A DNA stretch of 64,000 bases from Anatilimnocola aggregata. Its GTDB lineage: Bacteria > Planctomycetota > Planctomycetia > Pirellulales > Pirellulaceae. The position numbers were made by a program, and so were the translations under genes. The stretch lies in NCBI RefSeq assembly GCF_007747655.1, contig NZ_CP036274.1:5518001-5582000 (forward strand). The letters run 5' to 3'. The notes under the pieces were generated by a model. The model was not told the origin of the DNA, made no database searches, and was given only the letters and a program-made list of their open reading frames with translations. Shown in pieces: positions 8,242-18,221 of this stretch (position 1 is the first letter of the stretch; every line of letters starts with the position of its first letter).

Positions 8242-10904
8242 GGCGCACCCTGTTCGAGGTTTTCAATCTCGGCTAGCAGGCGCTCGTGGATGTGCGCGAG
8301 ATAGCCGGGATCGGTGATTTTGCCGCCGCGCTCACGGTCGGTCACATAAAACACGTCCACAACCTGGTCCAAGTGTGTGCCAATCCGCGAAATACTGACC
8401 GACAGATTCACGTCGAACAGCGTACGCGTGATGGTGTAGAGCAGGCCCATGCGGTCGTAGGCGAACACGGCGAGAATCGTCGAATTTTCGGCAGTCGTGT
8501 TGTCGAACGTTACTCGTGTCGGCAAATGTTTAACGACTGCCTGCTGTTCTTGCTTTCGTTCGTGCCACAGCTTGCGAAAAACCGGCGGTTTGTCGCTGGG
8601 GTTCTTCAATGCTGATTCTAAGGCCTGGCTTACTTCATCCATCCGCTGCGTCGATGGTGCGCCGGTCGCATCCTGATCTTGCACATAGAAGCGATCAAGG
8701 ACGAGACCGCGGCGCAGCGTGTTGATCTCGGCCGAAAGGATCTGCTGCCGCAGGCTGGTGAGCGTGCCTGTCAGCCGATGAAAGATCCCCGGGGTGATTT
8801 CTTCGTAGGTACCCACGGTGTATTCAACCACATCGCGCTGGGGAATGTATCGCCCCCAGGCCATCGCTTGATGGTGCGGCAAATTACGAAGTCGATCGAG
8901 TTCACCAATCACTTGCTCCGACGGGCCAGCAAACAGGCAGCAGGAAGGGAGATTGGCAATTTGCTCCTGCCACCATGGCTGATCGGGATATCGTTCGGCG
9001 AGAAGCAACAACTCTTCGCGCTGGGCCTTTTGTCGCTGTTTGGCCTGAGCGGCAGGGGATTCGCTTGAGATGAGGGTGAGCGTATGTTCGTACAAATCGG
9101 TAAGAAGTTGCTGCTTCCAATCGTTCAACACACCAGGGCCGACCGCAGTCAGATCGGCCAGTGTGAGGATGTACAACATTTTGAGCATTTCGGGAGAACC
9201 CACCTCAGCGGCGAATGGCACGATGACTTGCGCGTTGTTGATATCGTGCTGCTGCGCCAAATGAGACATTCGCAAGTGCTTGAGAACCAACAAGCTGAGT
9301 TGTTCGGTCTCAAACAAGGGCAACCGAAGTCGCTTGCCGAGTTGAATCGCTTGCCGCGAACCAAGCTCGCTATGATCTTCGACATATCCTTTGCCAAGAT
9401 CGTGGATCAAGGCGGCCAGGTGCAAAATGCGTTTGTCGTGCAAGCTGCGATAAACCTGGCCAGGCGTCCCCGGATGCTGTTGAAACGATGCGACTGCCTC
9501 TACGGTTCGTAGAGAATGCTCGTCGACCGTATAGCGATGGTACGCATTAAATTGCAATAAACCTCGCGCGTGACTCATCGCAGGAATGATGCGATCGAGG
9601 ACGCGCAACTCGTGCAAGCGGCGCAAGGAAGCGCCCAATTGCCCTGGTGTCGATAGGAGCGATAGGAACCGCTTGGCGACGTCATCTGGGACGGGTTCGG
9701 TGGCATCGACAGGTGGTTGTGTGGCCATCGATAAGCGAATGGCTTGCCAGGTTTTTTGATCGACCCGCTTGTTGTAGAGGTTTGCCACGTCGAGCAGACG
9801 AAGCACTTGCGAAGTATCACCGCGCAACTTTTTCAGGCCGCGGCCCGTGGCATAAATGGTGTTCGGACCAATTCGATAGTCACCTTCGAACTGGTGGCTG
9901 AAGAGAGGATCGGTAAGAATTCGCCACCATTGGCGCGGTGCAGCATTGGCACAGACATTACCAGCAATCTCGCGAACTGCGCTAGTGTGCGTGAAGTATT
10001 CTCGCATGAACTGCTCGACCGGCAACAAACCTTCCTGCTTTGGGTATTTGCGGCGTTCGGCGACTCGAAGTTGTTCGTGACGTTCCAGCAGATCGTTCGC
10101 TTTGTCTGCCTGAAAATGCAAGTCGTTCCGTAGCCAAAGCAGGAAATCGCGAGCGTTGCGCAGTCGCTTGAACTCTTCTTTGGTCAGCACTCCAGCGCGC
10201 ATTAGCGCCTCGGGATCGCTTTCGCCATAACGCGTGAAACCGACCCACCGGATGAGTTGAATATCGCGCAGCGCGCCGCGCGACCGCTTGATGTTGGGCT
10301 CGAGCAAAAAGACAGTTTCACCGAACTTCGATCGCTCTTCTTTGCGAGCTGTTTCAAGCGTATGAAGCAACGCTGGCCAATGCCAGCGCGCCTGACGGCT
10401 GTACTTCTGGCGAAAGTCTTCAAAGAGTTCGGTGTTGCCGGTGACTAATCTGGCTTCGGAAAGCGCTGTGAAAATGGTGGCATCTTGCCGGGCGAGTTGA
10501 AGTGCTTGTTTGGGATGACGGGCCGCAAAGCCCACTTCCATTCCCGTATCGTACAGATGCTGAGAAAAGCGTCGCACGAGCGGTGCCAATCGCTCTTCAT
10601 CTGCCGCCCGATGGAGAAACATCACATCGATGTCGGAGAACGGGGCCATTTCGCGGCGGCCAAAACCGCTGTGGGCCACAACGCAACTTTCGGCAACAGC
10701 CAACTGCCTTAGTGGCTCATCGAGATCGGCCACGGCGGCGTGAAACAGATCGAGCACGACTTCGTCGAGTGACTCGGCAAAGTGAGTACAGACTTGCACT
10801 CCGAGTGAGCCACTTTCGTGCTGACTGCGCAGCTTGCTGCGCACCTCGGTAAGGCGTTCTTTGGCTGCAATGACGGCAGGATGCAAACGTAGTCCACTAG
10901 ACAT
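8238..10904 (-). CDS. glnD: Bifunctional [protein-PII] uridylyltransferase/uridylyl-removing enzyme
   Basis: GlnD adds UMP to PII (GlnB) when glutamine is low and removes it when glutamine is high. The 888 residues show the full domain order. A nucleotidyltransferase domain carries a GFGRREMAPFSDIDVMFLH motif at 80-98, where the DID aspartates are the metal ligands. An HD hydrolase domain (HLAALIHDLGKGYVEDH, about 495-510) follows, then two C-terminal ACT domains for glutamine sensing (ILAVFAYDRMGLLYTITRTL near 800). It lies 119 bases downstream of glnB on the same strand, with amt upstream of that, so substrate and transporter partner are encoded together. No Shine-Dalgarno is visible before the ATG at 10904. 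Confidence 0.95.
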   Translation of the reverse strand: MSSGLRLHPAVIAAKERLTEVRSKLRSQHESGSLGVQVCTHFAESLDEVVLDLFHAAVADLDEPLRQLAVAESCVVAHSGFGRREMAPFSDIDVMFLHRAADEERLAPLVRRFSQHLYDTGMEVGFAARHPKQALQLARQDATIFTALSEARLVTGNTELFEDFRQKYSRQARWHWPALLHTLETARKEERSKFGETVFLLEPNIKRSRGALRDIQLIRWVGFTRYGESDPEALMRAGVLTKEEFKRLRNARDFLLWLRNDLHFQADKANDLLERHEQLRVAERRKYPKQEGLLPVEQFMREYFTHTSAVREIAGNVCANAAPRQWWRILTDPLFSHQFEGDYRIGPNTIYATGRGLKKLRGDTSQVLRLLDVANLYNKRVDQKTWQAIRLSMATQPPVDATEPVPDDVAKRFLSLLSTPGQLGASLRRLHELRVLDRIIPAMSHARGLLQFNAYHRYTVDEHSLRTVEAVASFQQHPGTPGQVYRSLHDKRILHLAALIHDLGKGYVEDHSELGSRQAIQLGKRLRLPLFETEQLSLLVLKHLRMSHLAQQHDINNAQVIVPFAAEVGSPEMLKMLYILTLADLTAVGPGVLNDWKQQLLTDLYEHTLTLISSESPAAQAKQRQKAQREELLLLAERYPDQPWWQEQIANLPSCCLFAGPSEQVIGELDRLRNLPHHQAMAWGRYIPQRDVVEYTVGTYEEITPGIFHRLTGTLTSLRQQILSAEINTLRRGLVLDRFYVQDQDATGAPSTQRMDEVSQALESALKNPSDKPPVFRKLWHERKQEQQAVVKHLPTRVTFDNTTAENSTILAVFAYDRMGLLYTITRTLFDVNLSVSISRIGTHLDQVVDVFYVTDRERGGKITDPGYLAHIHERLLAEIENLEQGAP

Positions 10905-11023
10905 GCGCAGGGCAAGCTTTCGACTGCGGCACTAAGGCGAGAGATCCGCATGGGAAGTGATTCGCCGGCAGTCTCGCCAAAGTGGTTGACTGCCGAAAAT
11001 GTCTCATCCCCATGCAACTCGCA

Positions 11024-11452
<429 letters not shown>

Positions 11453-11490
11453 TCAAACCTTATCGGCGCAAAGCCAACAGAGGTCTGAGC

Positions 11491-11524
11491 AAAAGGGTGA
11501 ACCAACCAGACGAGTCTGGCTGGT
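11491..11524 (-). terminator. Probable intrinsic terminator after amt
   Basis: Read on the minus strand, an 11-bp stem with one G-U pair (ACCAGCCAGAC / GTCTGGTTGGT, two-base gap) lies about 40 bases past the amt stop. It is followed by TCACCCTTTTGC. The T tract is short, so termination may be partial and some transcripts could continue into glnB. Confidence 0.5.
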
Positions 11525-11564
11525 CTACCCGAATTGTTCTACTTACTCTTAGTCTAACCAGCGG

Positions 11565-13070
11565 TTAGAGCGAGATGTAGCCCTCTTCGCCGTGCTGGCT
11601 GAGGTCCAGACCTTCGATTTCCTCGTCCTTGCTGACGCGGAGGCCCATTGTGACGTCGAGGATCTTTAACAAGATAAACGTCACTACCGCAGCGAAAACC
11701 CAAGTTACCGCGGTGGCAGCAATTTGCCCCACCAATACCCGCGGGGCACCTTCGAGCAGGCCCATTGGATTGGTCCCATCGATATTCCAGCAGGCCTTTG
11801 TGGCGAATACGCCAGTCAAGATGGCACCGAGAGTGCCGCCTACGCCGTGCACACCGAATGCGTCCAGCGAATCGTCGTAACCCAGGGCCGTTTTTAGTTT
11901 GGTGCAAGCAAAAAAGCACAGAACGCCGCCCGCTGCGCCCATGATCAGGGCAGGCATCGGCTGAACGAAACCAGCAGCTGGCGTGATAACCACCAGACCA
12001 GCTACAGCACCTGAGCAGGCACCGAGCACGCTCGGCTTGCCGCGAGTGATCCACTCCATCAGCGCCCAGGCCAAAGTGCCAGCAGCGGCCGAGAAGTGAG
12101 TGACGGCAAACGCGCTCGAAGTGAGTTCATCGCTGGCGAGTTCGCTGCCGGCGTTAAAGCCAAACCACCCTACCCACAACATGGCAGCGCCCAGTGTGGT
12201 GTAGGTCAGGTTGTGTGGCGGCATCGGTTCGGTGCCAAAACCCAACCGCTTACCAATCACCAATGCACAAATGAGTGCCGACACACCTGAAGAGATGTGT
12301 ACGACCGCACCACCGGCAAAGTCGAGAGCTCCGCCCATCAAGCTTTGAGAAACGTCAGCTGTTGGCTTGAAGGCTAAAAACCCCCCACCCCAAACCCAGT
12401 GGCAGAGCGGGCAGTAGACAAGCGTGCCCCAAAGAATGCTGAAGACCACCATCGTGCTGAACTTCATCCGTTCAGCAAAGGCACCGCAGATGAGGGCGGG
12501 AGTGATGATAAAGAACATGCCTTGAAACAGCATGTGCGTCAGACGTGGAATGGCAGCGGGAGTTCCTTCCGCGAACATGGGTGTAACCGGCGCGCCGGCC
12601 TTCTCATCCCAATATCGTTGCACACCATTCATAAACAAATAGTCACCGTTGCCGATGTACCGGTTGGTTCCACCGAACGAAAGCGAGTAACCGTAGAGTG
12701 CCCACAGGACTGTCATCAAACCCATTAGAAAGACGCACTGCATCATCACGCCGAGGACGTTCTTTTTGCGGACGAGACCGCTGTAAAACATGGCCAAGCC
12801 AGGTGCGGTCATGAACAACACCAGCGCTGACGATGTCAGCATCCATCCGTTGTGGCCAGCAATCAGCGCCAAGTTGGCCTTTGCATCAACGGACTCGACG
12901 GTAGGTGCCGGAGCAGCAGGAGTTGCTGCTGTTTCGGCTGGGACTGCCGCGGGAGTGTCCGCACCTGGATTTGCCGGAGCAGGCGTCTCTTGCGCGCCAA
13001 CCAGGCAACAGGAGAGGGCGAGAACTACTAGCGCGCATCCCTCGCTCAGCCATGAAAAGCGGGTCGTCAT
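11565..13070 (-). CDS. amt: Ammonium transporter, Amt family
   Basis: This inner-membrane channel protein of about 501 residues moves ammonium/ammonia. It has a cleavable-looking signal segment (ALVVLALSCCLVGAQ), then an Ala/Pro-rich periplasmic linker, then the eleven-helix Amt core. The core shows LTSSALVLFMTAPGLAMFYS and both pore histidines in DFAGGAVVHISSG and DAFGVHGVGGTLGAILTGVF. The C-terminal tail (LRVSKDEEIEGLDLSQHGEE) is the region PII binds. I chose the ATG at 13070, with AGAGGA nine bases upstream, rather than the upstream frame opening at 13094. glnB and glnD lie downstream. The ~580 bases upstream contain strong hairpins but no clear sigma-54 box that I could find. Confidence 0.95.
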   Translation of the reverse strand: MTTRFSWLSEGCALVVLALSCCLVGAQETPAPANPGADTPAAVPAETAATPAAPAPTVESVDAKANLALIAGHNGWMLTSSALVLFMTAPGLAMFYSGLVRKKNVLGVMMQCVFLMGLMTVLWALYGYSLSFGGTNRYIGNGDYLFMNGVQRYWDEKAGAPVTPMFAEGTPAAIPRLTHMLFQGMFFIITPALICGAFAERMKFSTMVVFSILWGTLVYCPLCHWVWGGGFLAFKPTADVSQSLMGGALDFAGGAVVHISSGVSALICALVIGKRLGFGTEPMPPHNLTYTTLGAAMLWVGWFGFNAGSELASDELTSSAFAVTHFSAAAGTLAWALMEWITRGKPSVLGACSGAVAGLVVITPAAGFVQPMPALIMGAAGGVLCFFACTKLKTALGYDDSLDAFGVHGVGGTLGAILTGVFATKACWNIDGTNPMGLLEGAPRVLVGQIAATAVTWVFAAVVTFILLKILDVTMGLRVSKDEEIEGLDLSQHGEEGYISL

Positions 13071-13651
13071 CGTAAAAATTCCTCTAGGTGACAAAAGTCA
13101 CGAGAACTCAAGACATCATGTCGCCTGTCGGCTACCACCGACACATGTGTCTTTCGGCCCGTCGCCAAATCACACGTCGCCCGAGAGTTCAGCGTGAGTT
13201 GTTGCCTGGTGCAACGGGTCGAATTCAAGCTGAACAGATTAAGACCCATCGACTAACGCGTAAACCCCTTTGCTGACTTAAATCAGATCAGCCGATAGTC
13301 GACAGCAGGAACTGCAGGTTTCTTAATAGTCGAATTCTCACCAAGGGCGCATTCTGCGCCCTTAGTCGGGTCCATTTGGCTCACCCGACTCCCTTTCCGA
13401 TGAGTTTCGCTGAATAACATTCCTGTAATAAGCCTGACGCCGGCTGGTGGTGCAATCGTCAGGATCGCTCTCTTCGCGTTCAACTGGGGTGCTTTTGGCT
13501 GCGAAATCAGTTCACTCGCCTGTTTCGTTTGCTCCCTTCCCTTACGCGCCCTACCTTTCGATAGACATCACTCCAAGTCCCGGCACCGGCGTGCTTGTTT
13601 GGCAACTGCCAGACTCCGTTCACCTGCATACCTAGAAACTCGCCCTGCTCC
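13071..13651. promoter_or_regulatory. Divergent intergenic region with paired hairpins upstream of amt
   Basis: The 581 bases separate amt (minus) from the HD-GYP gene (plus) and hold no convincing gene. Two adjacent perfect stems stand out: AAGGGCGCA/TGCGCCCTT with a three-base loop (13343-13363), and AGTCGGGT/ACCCGACT with an 11-base loop (13364-13390). A GTTGC-N5-GCAAC palindrome lies near 13199-13213. If transcribed toward amt, the hairpins would sit in a long leader. No T run follows either stem, so they are not simple terminators. Confidence 0.45.
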
Positions 13652-15889
13652 ATGGAAAAGGCTTACCCAACTAGCGCTTCGCACTCGTCCGCGAGCCCTG
13701 CTTCGCGCGATGCCGATGCACGATTGGAGGCAGTCTCCAGCCTGATCGACCAACTGGAACCAGATCACTCGGAGGCCGATTCGGTTGAACAGGCCTTCGA
13801 AAACCAGTTGGTCCAGGTGCGCCTGGGCCTGGGTAGCAGCTTGTTCTCTGCGCTGCGAGCTAAGCATGCTCCGACGGCTGCACACTCCCTACGCGTGGCG
13901 ATGGGTTGTTCATCCTGGGCCTCGCTGCTGCAATTGCCCGATCAATTGCGAGATGAGATCGAACTAGCGGCATTGCTGCACGATATCGGCAAGATCGGTG
14001 TCCCCGACCGCATTCTGCTCAAGCCCGGCAAGTTGACTCGCGATGAGTTCTTGGTCGTCGAAGGACATCGCCGGATGGGCGTTGAGATCCTTCGTTCTTG
14101 TGCTGCGTCGCCGCCGATGCTCAACATCGTGCATTACGCGGGCGCATGGTATGACGGCAGTCGCGAGGGCTACGATCTTCGCAGTGAACAACTTCCACTT
14201 GGGGCACGCATTCTGTCGATTGTCGATGCCTTCGATGCGATGACCAGTGACCAGGTATATCGCCGGGCCTTGTCGCGCGAACGGGCAGTAGCCGAACTCT
14301 TTGAGTTCGCCGGAGTACAGTTCGATCCCCAACTGGTCCGCGAGTTCTGCAGCTACTTGAGTGCCGACCTGGTCCGCCTGCACGGCGGTGCCGCTCGACG
14401 CTGGTTGAAGCAATTGCATCCCGATCACGTCAATACGTTCTGGCAACTATCCCAATCGACGGGAGGAGCCGCCTCATCTGCCGACCACGTTTTCCAGCAA
14501 CGCCTGCTCGAAAACATGCATGACGCGGTGATCTTCGTAGATAGTACTCTTCGCATCGTGCTTTGGAATCGGGCAGCCGAGCGCCTTACCGGCATTGCCG
14601 CCTCGAGCATCGAACACAAACATTGGTCCCCCTCGCTCCTGAGCTTACGTGACGACCGTCACAAACTGGTGGACGAAGACGATTGCCCCGTCATTCAGGC
14701 GATTCGGCAGAGTGGTCAAACGCTCAAGCGCCTATCGATCACCGGGCGTAATCAGCAGGTGGTCGAGGTCGACGCGCATGTGGTGCCGGTACACGGTAAG
14801 AATGGAATTACCTTCGGCGCTGCAGTGCTATTGCACGACGCTTCGTCTCAGATCACGCTCGAACAACGGGTGCAGTGCCTGCACGAGCGGGCCACTCGCG
14901 ATCCTTTGACGCAGGTGGCTAATCGCGCTGAGTTTGATCGCTTCTTCACGATGACCGTCAGCGATCACATGAAGCGTCAGTTACCGTGCAGCTTGATCAT
15001 TTGCGATATCGATCACTTCAAGAAGGTCAACGACACTTTCGGCCATCAAGCGGGCGATGAAGTACTTGTGAACTTTGCTGCGTTGCTACGTCGAAACTGC
15101 CGCGCGGGTGACCTTGTCGCCAGGTACGGCGGCGAAGAATTTGTGATGCTGTGCTCGGACTGCGACAACAGCAGTGCGACGCGAAAGGCCGACGAAATTC
15201 GCGCCGAACTTGCCGAACTGCCATTGCCGGCTTTGAATGGCCGCAGTGTTACCGCCAGCTTTGGCGTGACCGAACTACAAAGTGGCGATACTACCGACAC
15301 GATGCTCCGGCGGTCGGATCGTGGCTTGTATCAGGCCAAAGAAAATGGCCGCAACTGCGTCGTGCAGCTTGGTTCGGGCTTTACTGGCACCGAAGAACCC
15401 GCGGCGAAGGCCTGGAGTTGGTTCAGTTGGTTCCGCGGCGAAACAGCCGATCAATTGCTCGAACGGACGCTTGCCACGGCGGTGCCGCTGAACGTTGTCG
15501 TCGAGAAAATGCGTGGCTTCGTTTCCGACTACCATGCCGAAGTCGAGAAAATCGAAGAAGGGCATCTCTTGCTGCGAATTAACGGCGAGAACTCGCCGCA
15601 CATGCGCCGCAATTCCGATCGGCCCGTCGCCTTCCTGATTGAGATGTGGTTCGAAGAAGGCAAACTGAATCTCGGTGGTCGCACCGGCATCGCCGACCGG
15701 ACCATCGTGCGAGTATCGGTTCGCCCCGTTCGCAGCCGCGATCGCCGCCAGTCCGACGTGCTCGAGCGCGCCCGCAAGATGTTGGCCAATCTCAAGTCTT
15801 ACCTGGTTGCACTGGAAATCGACCGCAAACAGGTTTTGCCCCCAAATGCCACGGCGGAAAGCGCCGCTGCCCAAGTTGTCGATTCGTAG
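13652..15889 (+). CDS. HD-GYP / PAS / GGDEF cyclic-di-GMP protein
   Basis: The protein has about 745 residues from the ATG at 13652. An HD-GYP-type domain comes first (HDIGKIGVPDRILLKPGKL, then PLGARILSIVDAFDAMTSD). Its second half is degenerate: the usual HHE..DGSGYP stretch reads HYAGAWYDGSREGY. A PAS domain follows (DAVIFVDSTLRIVLWNRAAE). Then comes a GGDEF domain with an intact active site (YGGEEFVML) and an RxxD inhibitory site five residues before it (RAGDLVARYGGEEF), so diguanylate cyclase activity under product inhibition is likely. A C-terminal region of ~150 residues (VVEKMRGFVSDYHAEVEKIE) matches nothing I know. No membrane segment is seen. The frame opens upstream at a TTG (13595) but the ATG fits better. 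The gene stands alone, divergent from amt. Confidence 0.9.
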   Translation: MEKAYPTSASHSSASPASRDADARLEAVSSLIDQLEPDHSEADSVEQAFENQLVQVRLGLGSSLFSALRAKHAPTAAHSLRVAMGCSSWASLLQLPDQLRDEIELAALLHDIGKIGVPDRILLKPGKLTRDEFLVVEGHRRMGVEILRSCAASPPMLNIVHYAGAWYDGSREGYDLRSEQLPLGARILSIVDAFDAMTSDQVYRRALSRERAVAELFEFAGVQFDPQLVREFCSYLSADLVRLHGGAARRWLKQLHPDHVNTFWQLSQSTGGAASSADHVFQQRLLENMHDAVIFVDSTLRIVLWNRAAERLTGIAASSIEHKHWSPSLLSLRDDRHKLVDEDDCPVIQAIRQSGQTLKRLSITGRNQQVVEVDAHVVPVHGKNGITFGAAVLLHDASSQITLEQRVQCLHERATRDPLTQVANRAEFDRFFTMTVSDHMKRQLPCSLIICDIDHFKKVNDTFGHQAGDEVLVNFAALLRRNCRAGDLVARYGGEEFVMLCSDCDNSSATRKADEIRAELAELPLPALNGRSVTASFGVTELQSGDTTDTMLRRSDRGLYQAKENGRNCVVQLGSGFTGTEEPAAKAWSWFSWFRGETADQLLERTLATAVPLNVVVEKMRGFVSDYHAEVEKIEEGHLLLRINGENSPHMRRNSDRPVAFLIEMWFEEGKLNLGGRTGIADRTIVRVSVRPVRSRDRRQSDVLERARKMLANLKSYLVALEIDRKQVLPPNATAESAAAQVVDS

Positions 15890-15922
15890 TCGCGTTAGTG
15901 CTGTTGTTTAACTGCAATGCAA

Positions 15923-16711
15923 CTACCAGCGTCCGCCACGCCCGCCTTGGCCGAAAATCTGCATGTACATAAAGTAGTTCGAGACGCCGAGCGATCCGAA
16001 CAGCAGCATCAGATACCAACCATCTCCACCCATGGTAACCAGTGCGAAGAGCACCACGCTAACGGCCACTGCGATGCTTAGCTGAAGTGCTCGCACCATC
16101 CCTCCCTCAGAATCTCGCAACATGAATAATTGCATGGCGATCTGCCCGCCGTCCAATGGATAGACCGGCAGCAGATTCATCAGCGCCCAGCCCACATTCA
16201 CTTGCAGGGCAATAAAGAGAAAGCTGGCCAACTCGGCGCTTATTTGGGCTGAGGGAAGTACTACAAAATTCGGCACCACCTTGTGCTGCATCACTACGAC
16301 AGTCTCACCGCCAAGCAGTTTGACAAGGGCTAACATCGCGCCCGCCAAAAGCAACTGAGCCACTGGGCCCGCCAACGAAATGTAGATTTGCTCTTGCGCA
16401 GTCCGGCGTTCACCACGTGGATGATAGTAGCCGGAATACTCGTTATTCGAACCTTCAATTGCCAGGCCGCCCATGCCGTACAACACGATATGAGCCTCGC
16501 GACCATAGCGCCGCATCATGAACGTATGGCCAAGCTCGTGAATCAGGATTGAACCGAAAAAGATGGCGGTTACCATCAAGATGTGCGTTGCATCGTTAGC
16601 TCCACCCAGCATCAGGCACATCAGCCAAAAAAATGGATGCACGCGCACGGAAAACCCAAGCACAGAAAAGTTCAGATCCCACGCGGTGCGTGGCGGCTCG
16701 GCTAAAAACAC
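15923..16711 (-). CDS. Site-2 protease family (M50) membrane metalloprotease
   Basis: The 262-residue integral membrane protein has the zinc-binding motif HELGHTFMMRRYG within a membrane span, and a second conserved site, LLPVYPLDGGQIAMQL (NPDG-type Asp ligand). These are the two hallmarks of M50/site-2 proteases, which cut membrane-bound substrates inside the bilayer. The start is GTG at 16711, with GGAG 11 bases upstream. The C-terminal tail is Gly/Arg-rich (GQGGRGGRW). The gene lies 72 bases downstream of the DUF58 gene on the same strand, so it may be the last gene of the cluster that runs down from 24.5 kb. Its substrate is unknown. Confidence 0.85.
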   Translation of the reverse strand: MFLAEPPRTAWDLNFSVLGFSVRVHPFFWLMCLMLGGANDATHILMVTAIFFGSILIHELGHTFMMRRYGREAHIVLYGMGGLAIEGSNNEYSGYYHPRGERRTAQEQIYISLAGPVAQLLLAGAMLALVKLLGGETVVVMQHKVVPNFVVLPSAQISAELASFLFIALQVNVGWALMNLLPVYPLDGGQIAMQLFMLRDSEGGMVRALQLSIAVAVSVVLFALVTMGGDGWYLMLLFGSLGVSNYFMYMQIFGQGGRGGRW

Positions 16712-16783
16712 GGCGCTAGGTTCTCCGGCGAGTAATCGATGGCAGCAACGAGATGTCCTGTTATATCGCTAGCCGCGATCGTG

Positions 16784-18208
16784 CTACAGGAGGTGCCGGG
16801 CTTTGATGTTCAAGTACTGGTTCACGAGGGGCGCGGTCATATCCTCGGGAAATACGTCGAGGCTCAACACGCCAGTGTGCTCCAAATCGCGCAGCACCTG
16901 ATGCCGCCACGAGAGAATCTCCGCCGCGGCGGCCCCTCGGAATAACTCTTCCTCGGAACGTGGGTCGCGATCGGCCGCATCGAACAAATGGTGATCCCGC
17001 AGCAGCACTCCGAGGGGCAGATGTTGCCCCACAACGTTACCGAGATAGCTTTGAATCTGGTGCGAATTGACTTCGTCGATCACGTTCGTAATCAGAACTA
17101 CCAGCGACCGCTTCTTGCAGTGTGTGTGAAGGTAGAGAAAAGCATCGTCGTAACGCGATTCAACCAGTTCGGGAAAGCGATCGAACGATGAATGCAGCAG
17201 TTGATTCATCTGGTTCATGCCGCCGCGCGGTGGGACGAACGAGAGCACCTTATCGGCAAAGCAGATCATGCCGACCGAATCTCCCTGCCGCAGAGCGACA
17301 TAGCTGAGCATGAGCACCGCGTTGAGCGCGTGATCGAGCAGGCTAATGCCGGCGGCCTGGTTGGTCATTAGGCGTCCGCAATCGACCAGAAATATCAGCC
17401 GTTGGCTTTGGCTGGTTTGAAAATCCTTCACTGTCAGCTTGTTGCGGCGGGCGCTCGCGCGCCAATCAATGAACTTGTAGTTGTCATCGAGCGTATAGTC
17501 GCGCAATCGTTCAAAATCGTTCTCGGTACCGACCTTGCGAGTACGGCGAACGCCCATAAGGCTCAAACGGTTCGTGCGCGCCAGAATGGCAAATTCGGCC
17601 AGCTGCTTCATATCTGGATAGACGTGAATCGCGCTCGGAGCATCGTATTGATAGAACCGCTTCCACAAACCCAACCAACTGCGGACGCGGACGTGAACGC
17701 AGTGCATTGCATAAGCGCCGCGACGGCTTGCTGTCAGCTCGTAGTGCACAGTCGTCCGGCTCTGCGCGCCCAGCTTGAGCACAAACTCCTTCGGATCTGC
17801 CGTGAATTCTTGCGGAATATCGTCGCGTACCCAGGCGGTGAACGGACGCGAGCCGATGTTAGAAATCTGCAGCGTCACTCGATGTGGTTTTTGCAGTGAG
17901 GCAATTTTAAGTGCCTGTCGCTCGACCTTCAGCTGCTTTTGACGGGGAATCGTAAATAAATCGACCAGAGCGATCAGTGGAATCAGCAAATCGATAATTA
18001 ATACCAGCGCAAGCAGGCGCTTATCGATCAGCAGCGTCAACGTGAGGATCACCGGAATGCTGAAGAGGGCGATCTGCGTCACATGCGGATAGATTTTCCG
18101 GCTAAAGCCAAGTAATGCGAGCGGCGCTACCGCGAGCGCCACAATCAGCACGGCGTACTGATTGAGAAAATCGGCGTTCTGCGTCAGGAGCTGATTCAAG
18201 CGATCCAT
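16784..18208 (-). CDS. DUF58 domain-containing protein
   Basis: The 474 residues begin with two hydrophobic segments (LIVALAVAPLALLGF, LALVLIIDLLIPLIALVDLF). An immunoglobulin-like region follows, and then the DUF58 core with the family signature DYTLDDNYKFIDWRASARR and a von Willebrand-like segment (LIFLVDCGRLM). DUF58 proteins are regularly encoded next to MoxR ATPases and are thought to be their partners in assembling or activating other complexes. Here the MoxR gene ends 13 bases upstream of this start. The gene belongs to the DUF4129/DUF4350/MoxR/DUF58 cluster and is probably co-transcribed with it. The exact biochemical role is not established. Confidence 0.9.
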   Translation of the reverse strand: MDRLNQLLTQNADFLNQYAVLIVALAVAPLALLGFSRKIYPHVTQIALFSIPVILTLTLLIDKRLLALVLIIDLLIPLIALVDLFTIPRQKQLKVERQALKIASLQKPHRVTLQISNIGSRPFTAWVRDDIPQEFTADPKEFVLKLGAQSRTTVHYELTASRRGAYAMHCVHVRVRSWLGLWKRFYQYDAPSAIHVYPDMKQLAEFAILARTNRLSLMGVRRTRKVGTENDFERLRDYTLDDNYKFIDWRASARRNKLTVKDFQTSQSQRLIFLVDCGRLMTNQAAGISLLDHALNAVLMLSYVALRQGDSVGMICFADKVLSFVPPRGGMNQMNQLLHSSFDRFPELVESRYDDAFLYLHTHCKKRSLVVLITNVIDEVNSHQIQSYLGNVVGQHLPLGVLLRDHHLFDAADRDPRSEEELFRGAAAAEILSWRHQVLRDLEHTGVLSLDVFPEDMTAPLVNQYLNIKARHLL

Positions 18209-18221
18209 GAGTTCGATCCGG

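Noticed and set aside
13071-13300. Sigma-54 promoter for amt
   Set aside because: I looked on the minus strand for TGGCAC-N5-TTGCA-type boxes and found no acceptable match. The nearest TTGCACCAGGCAACA is a palindrome without the right spacing.
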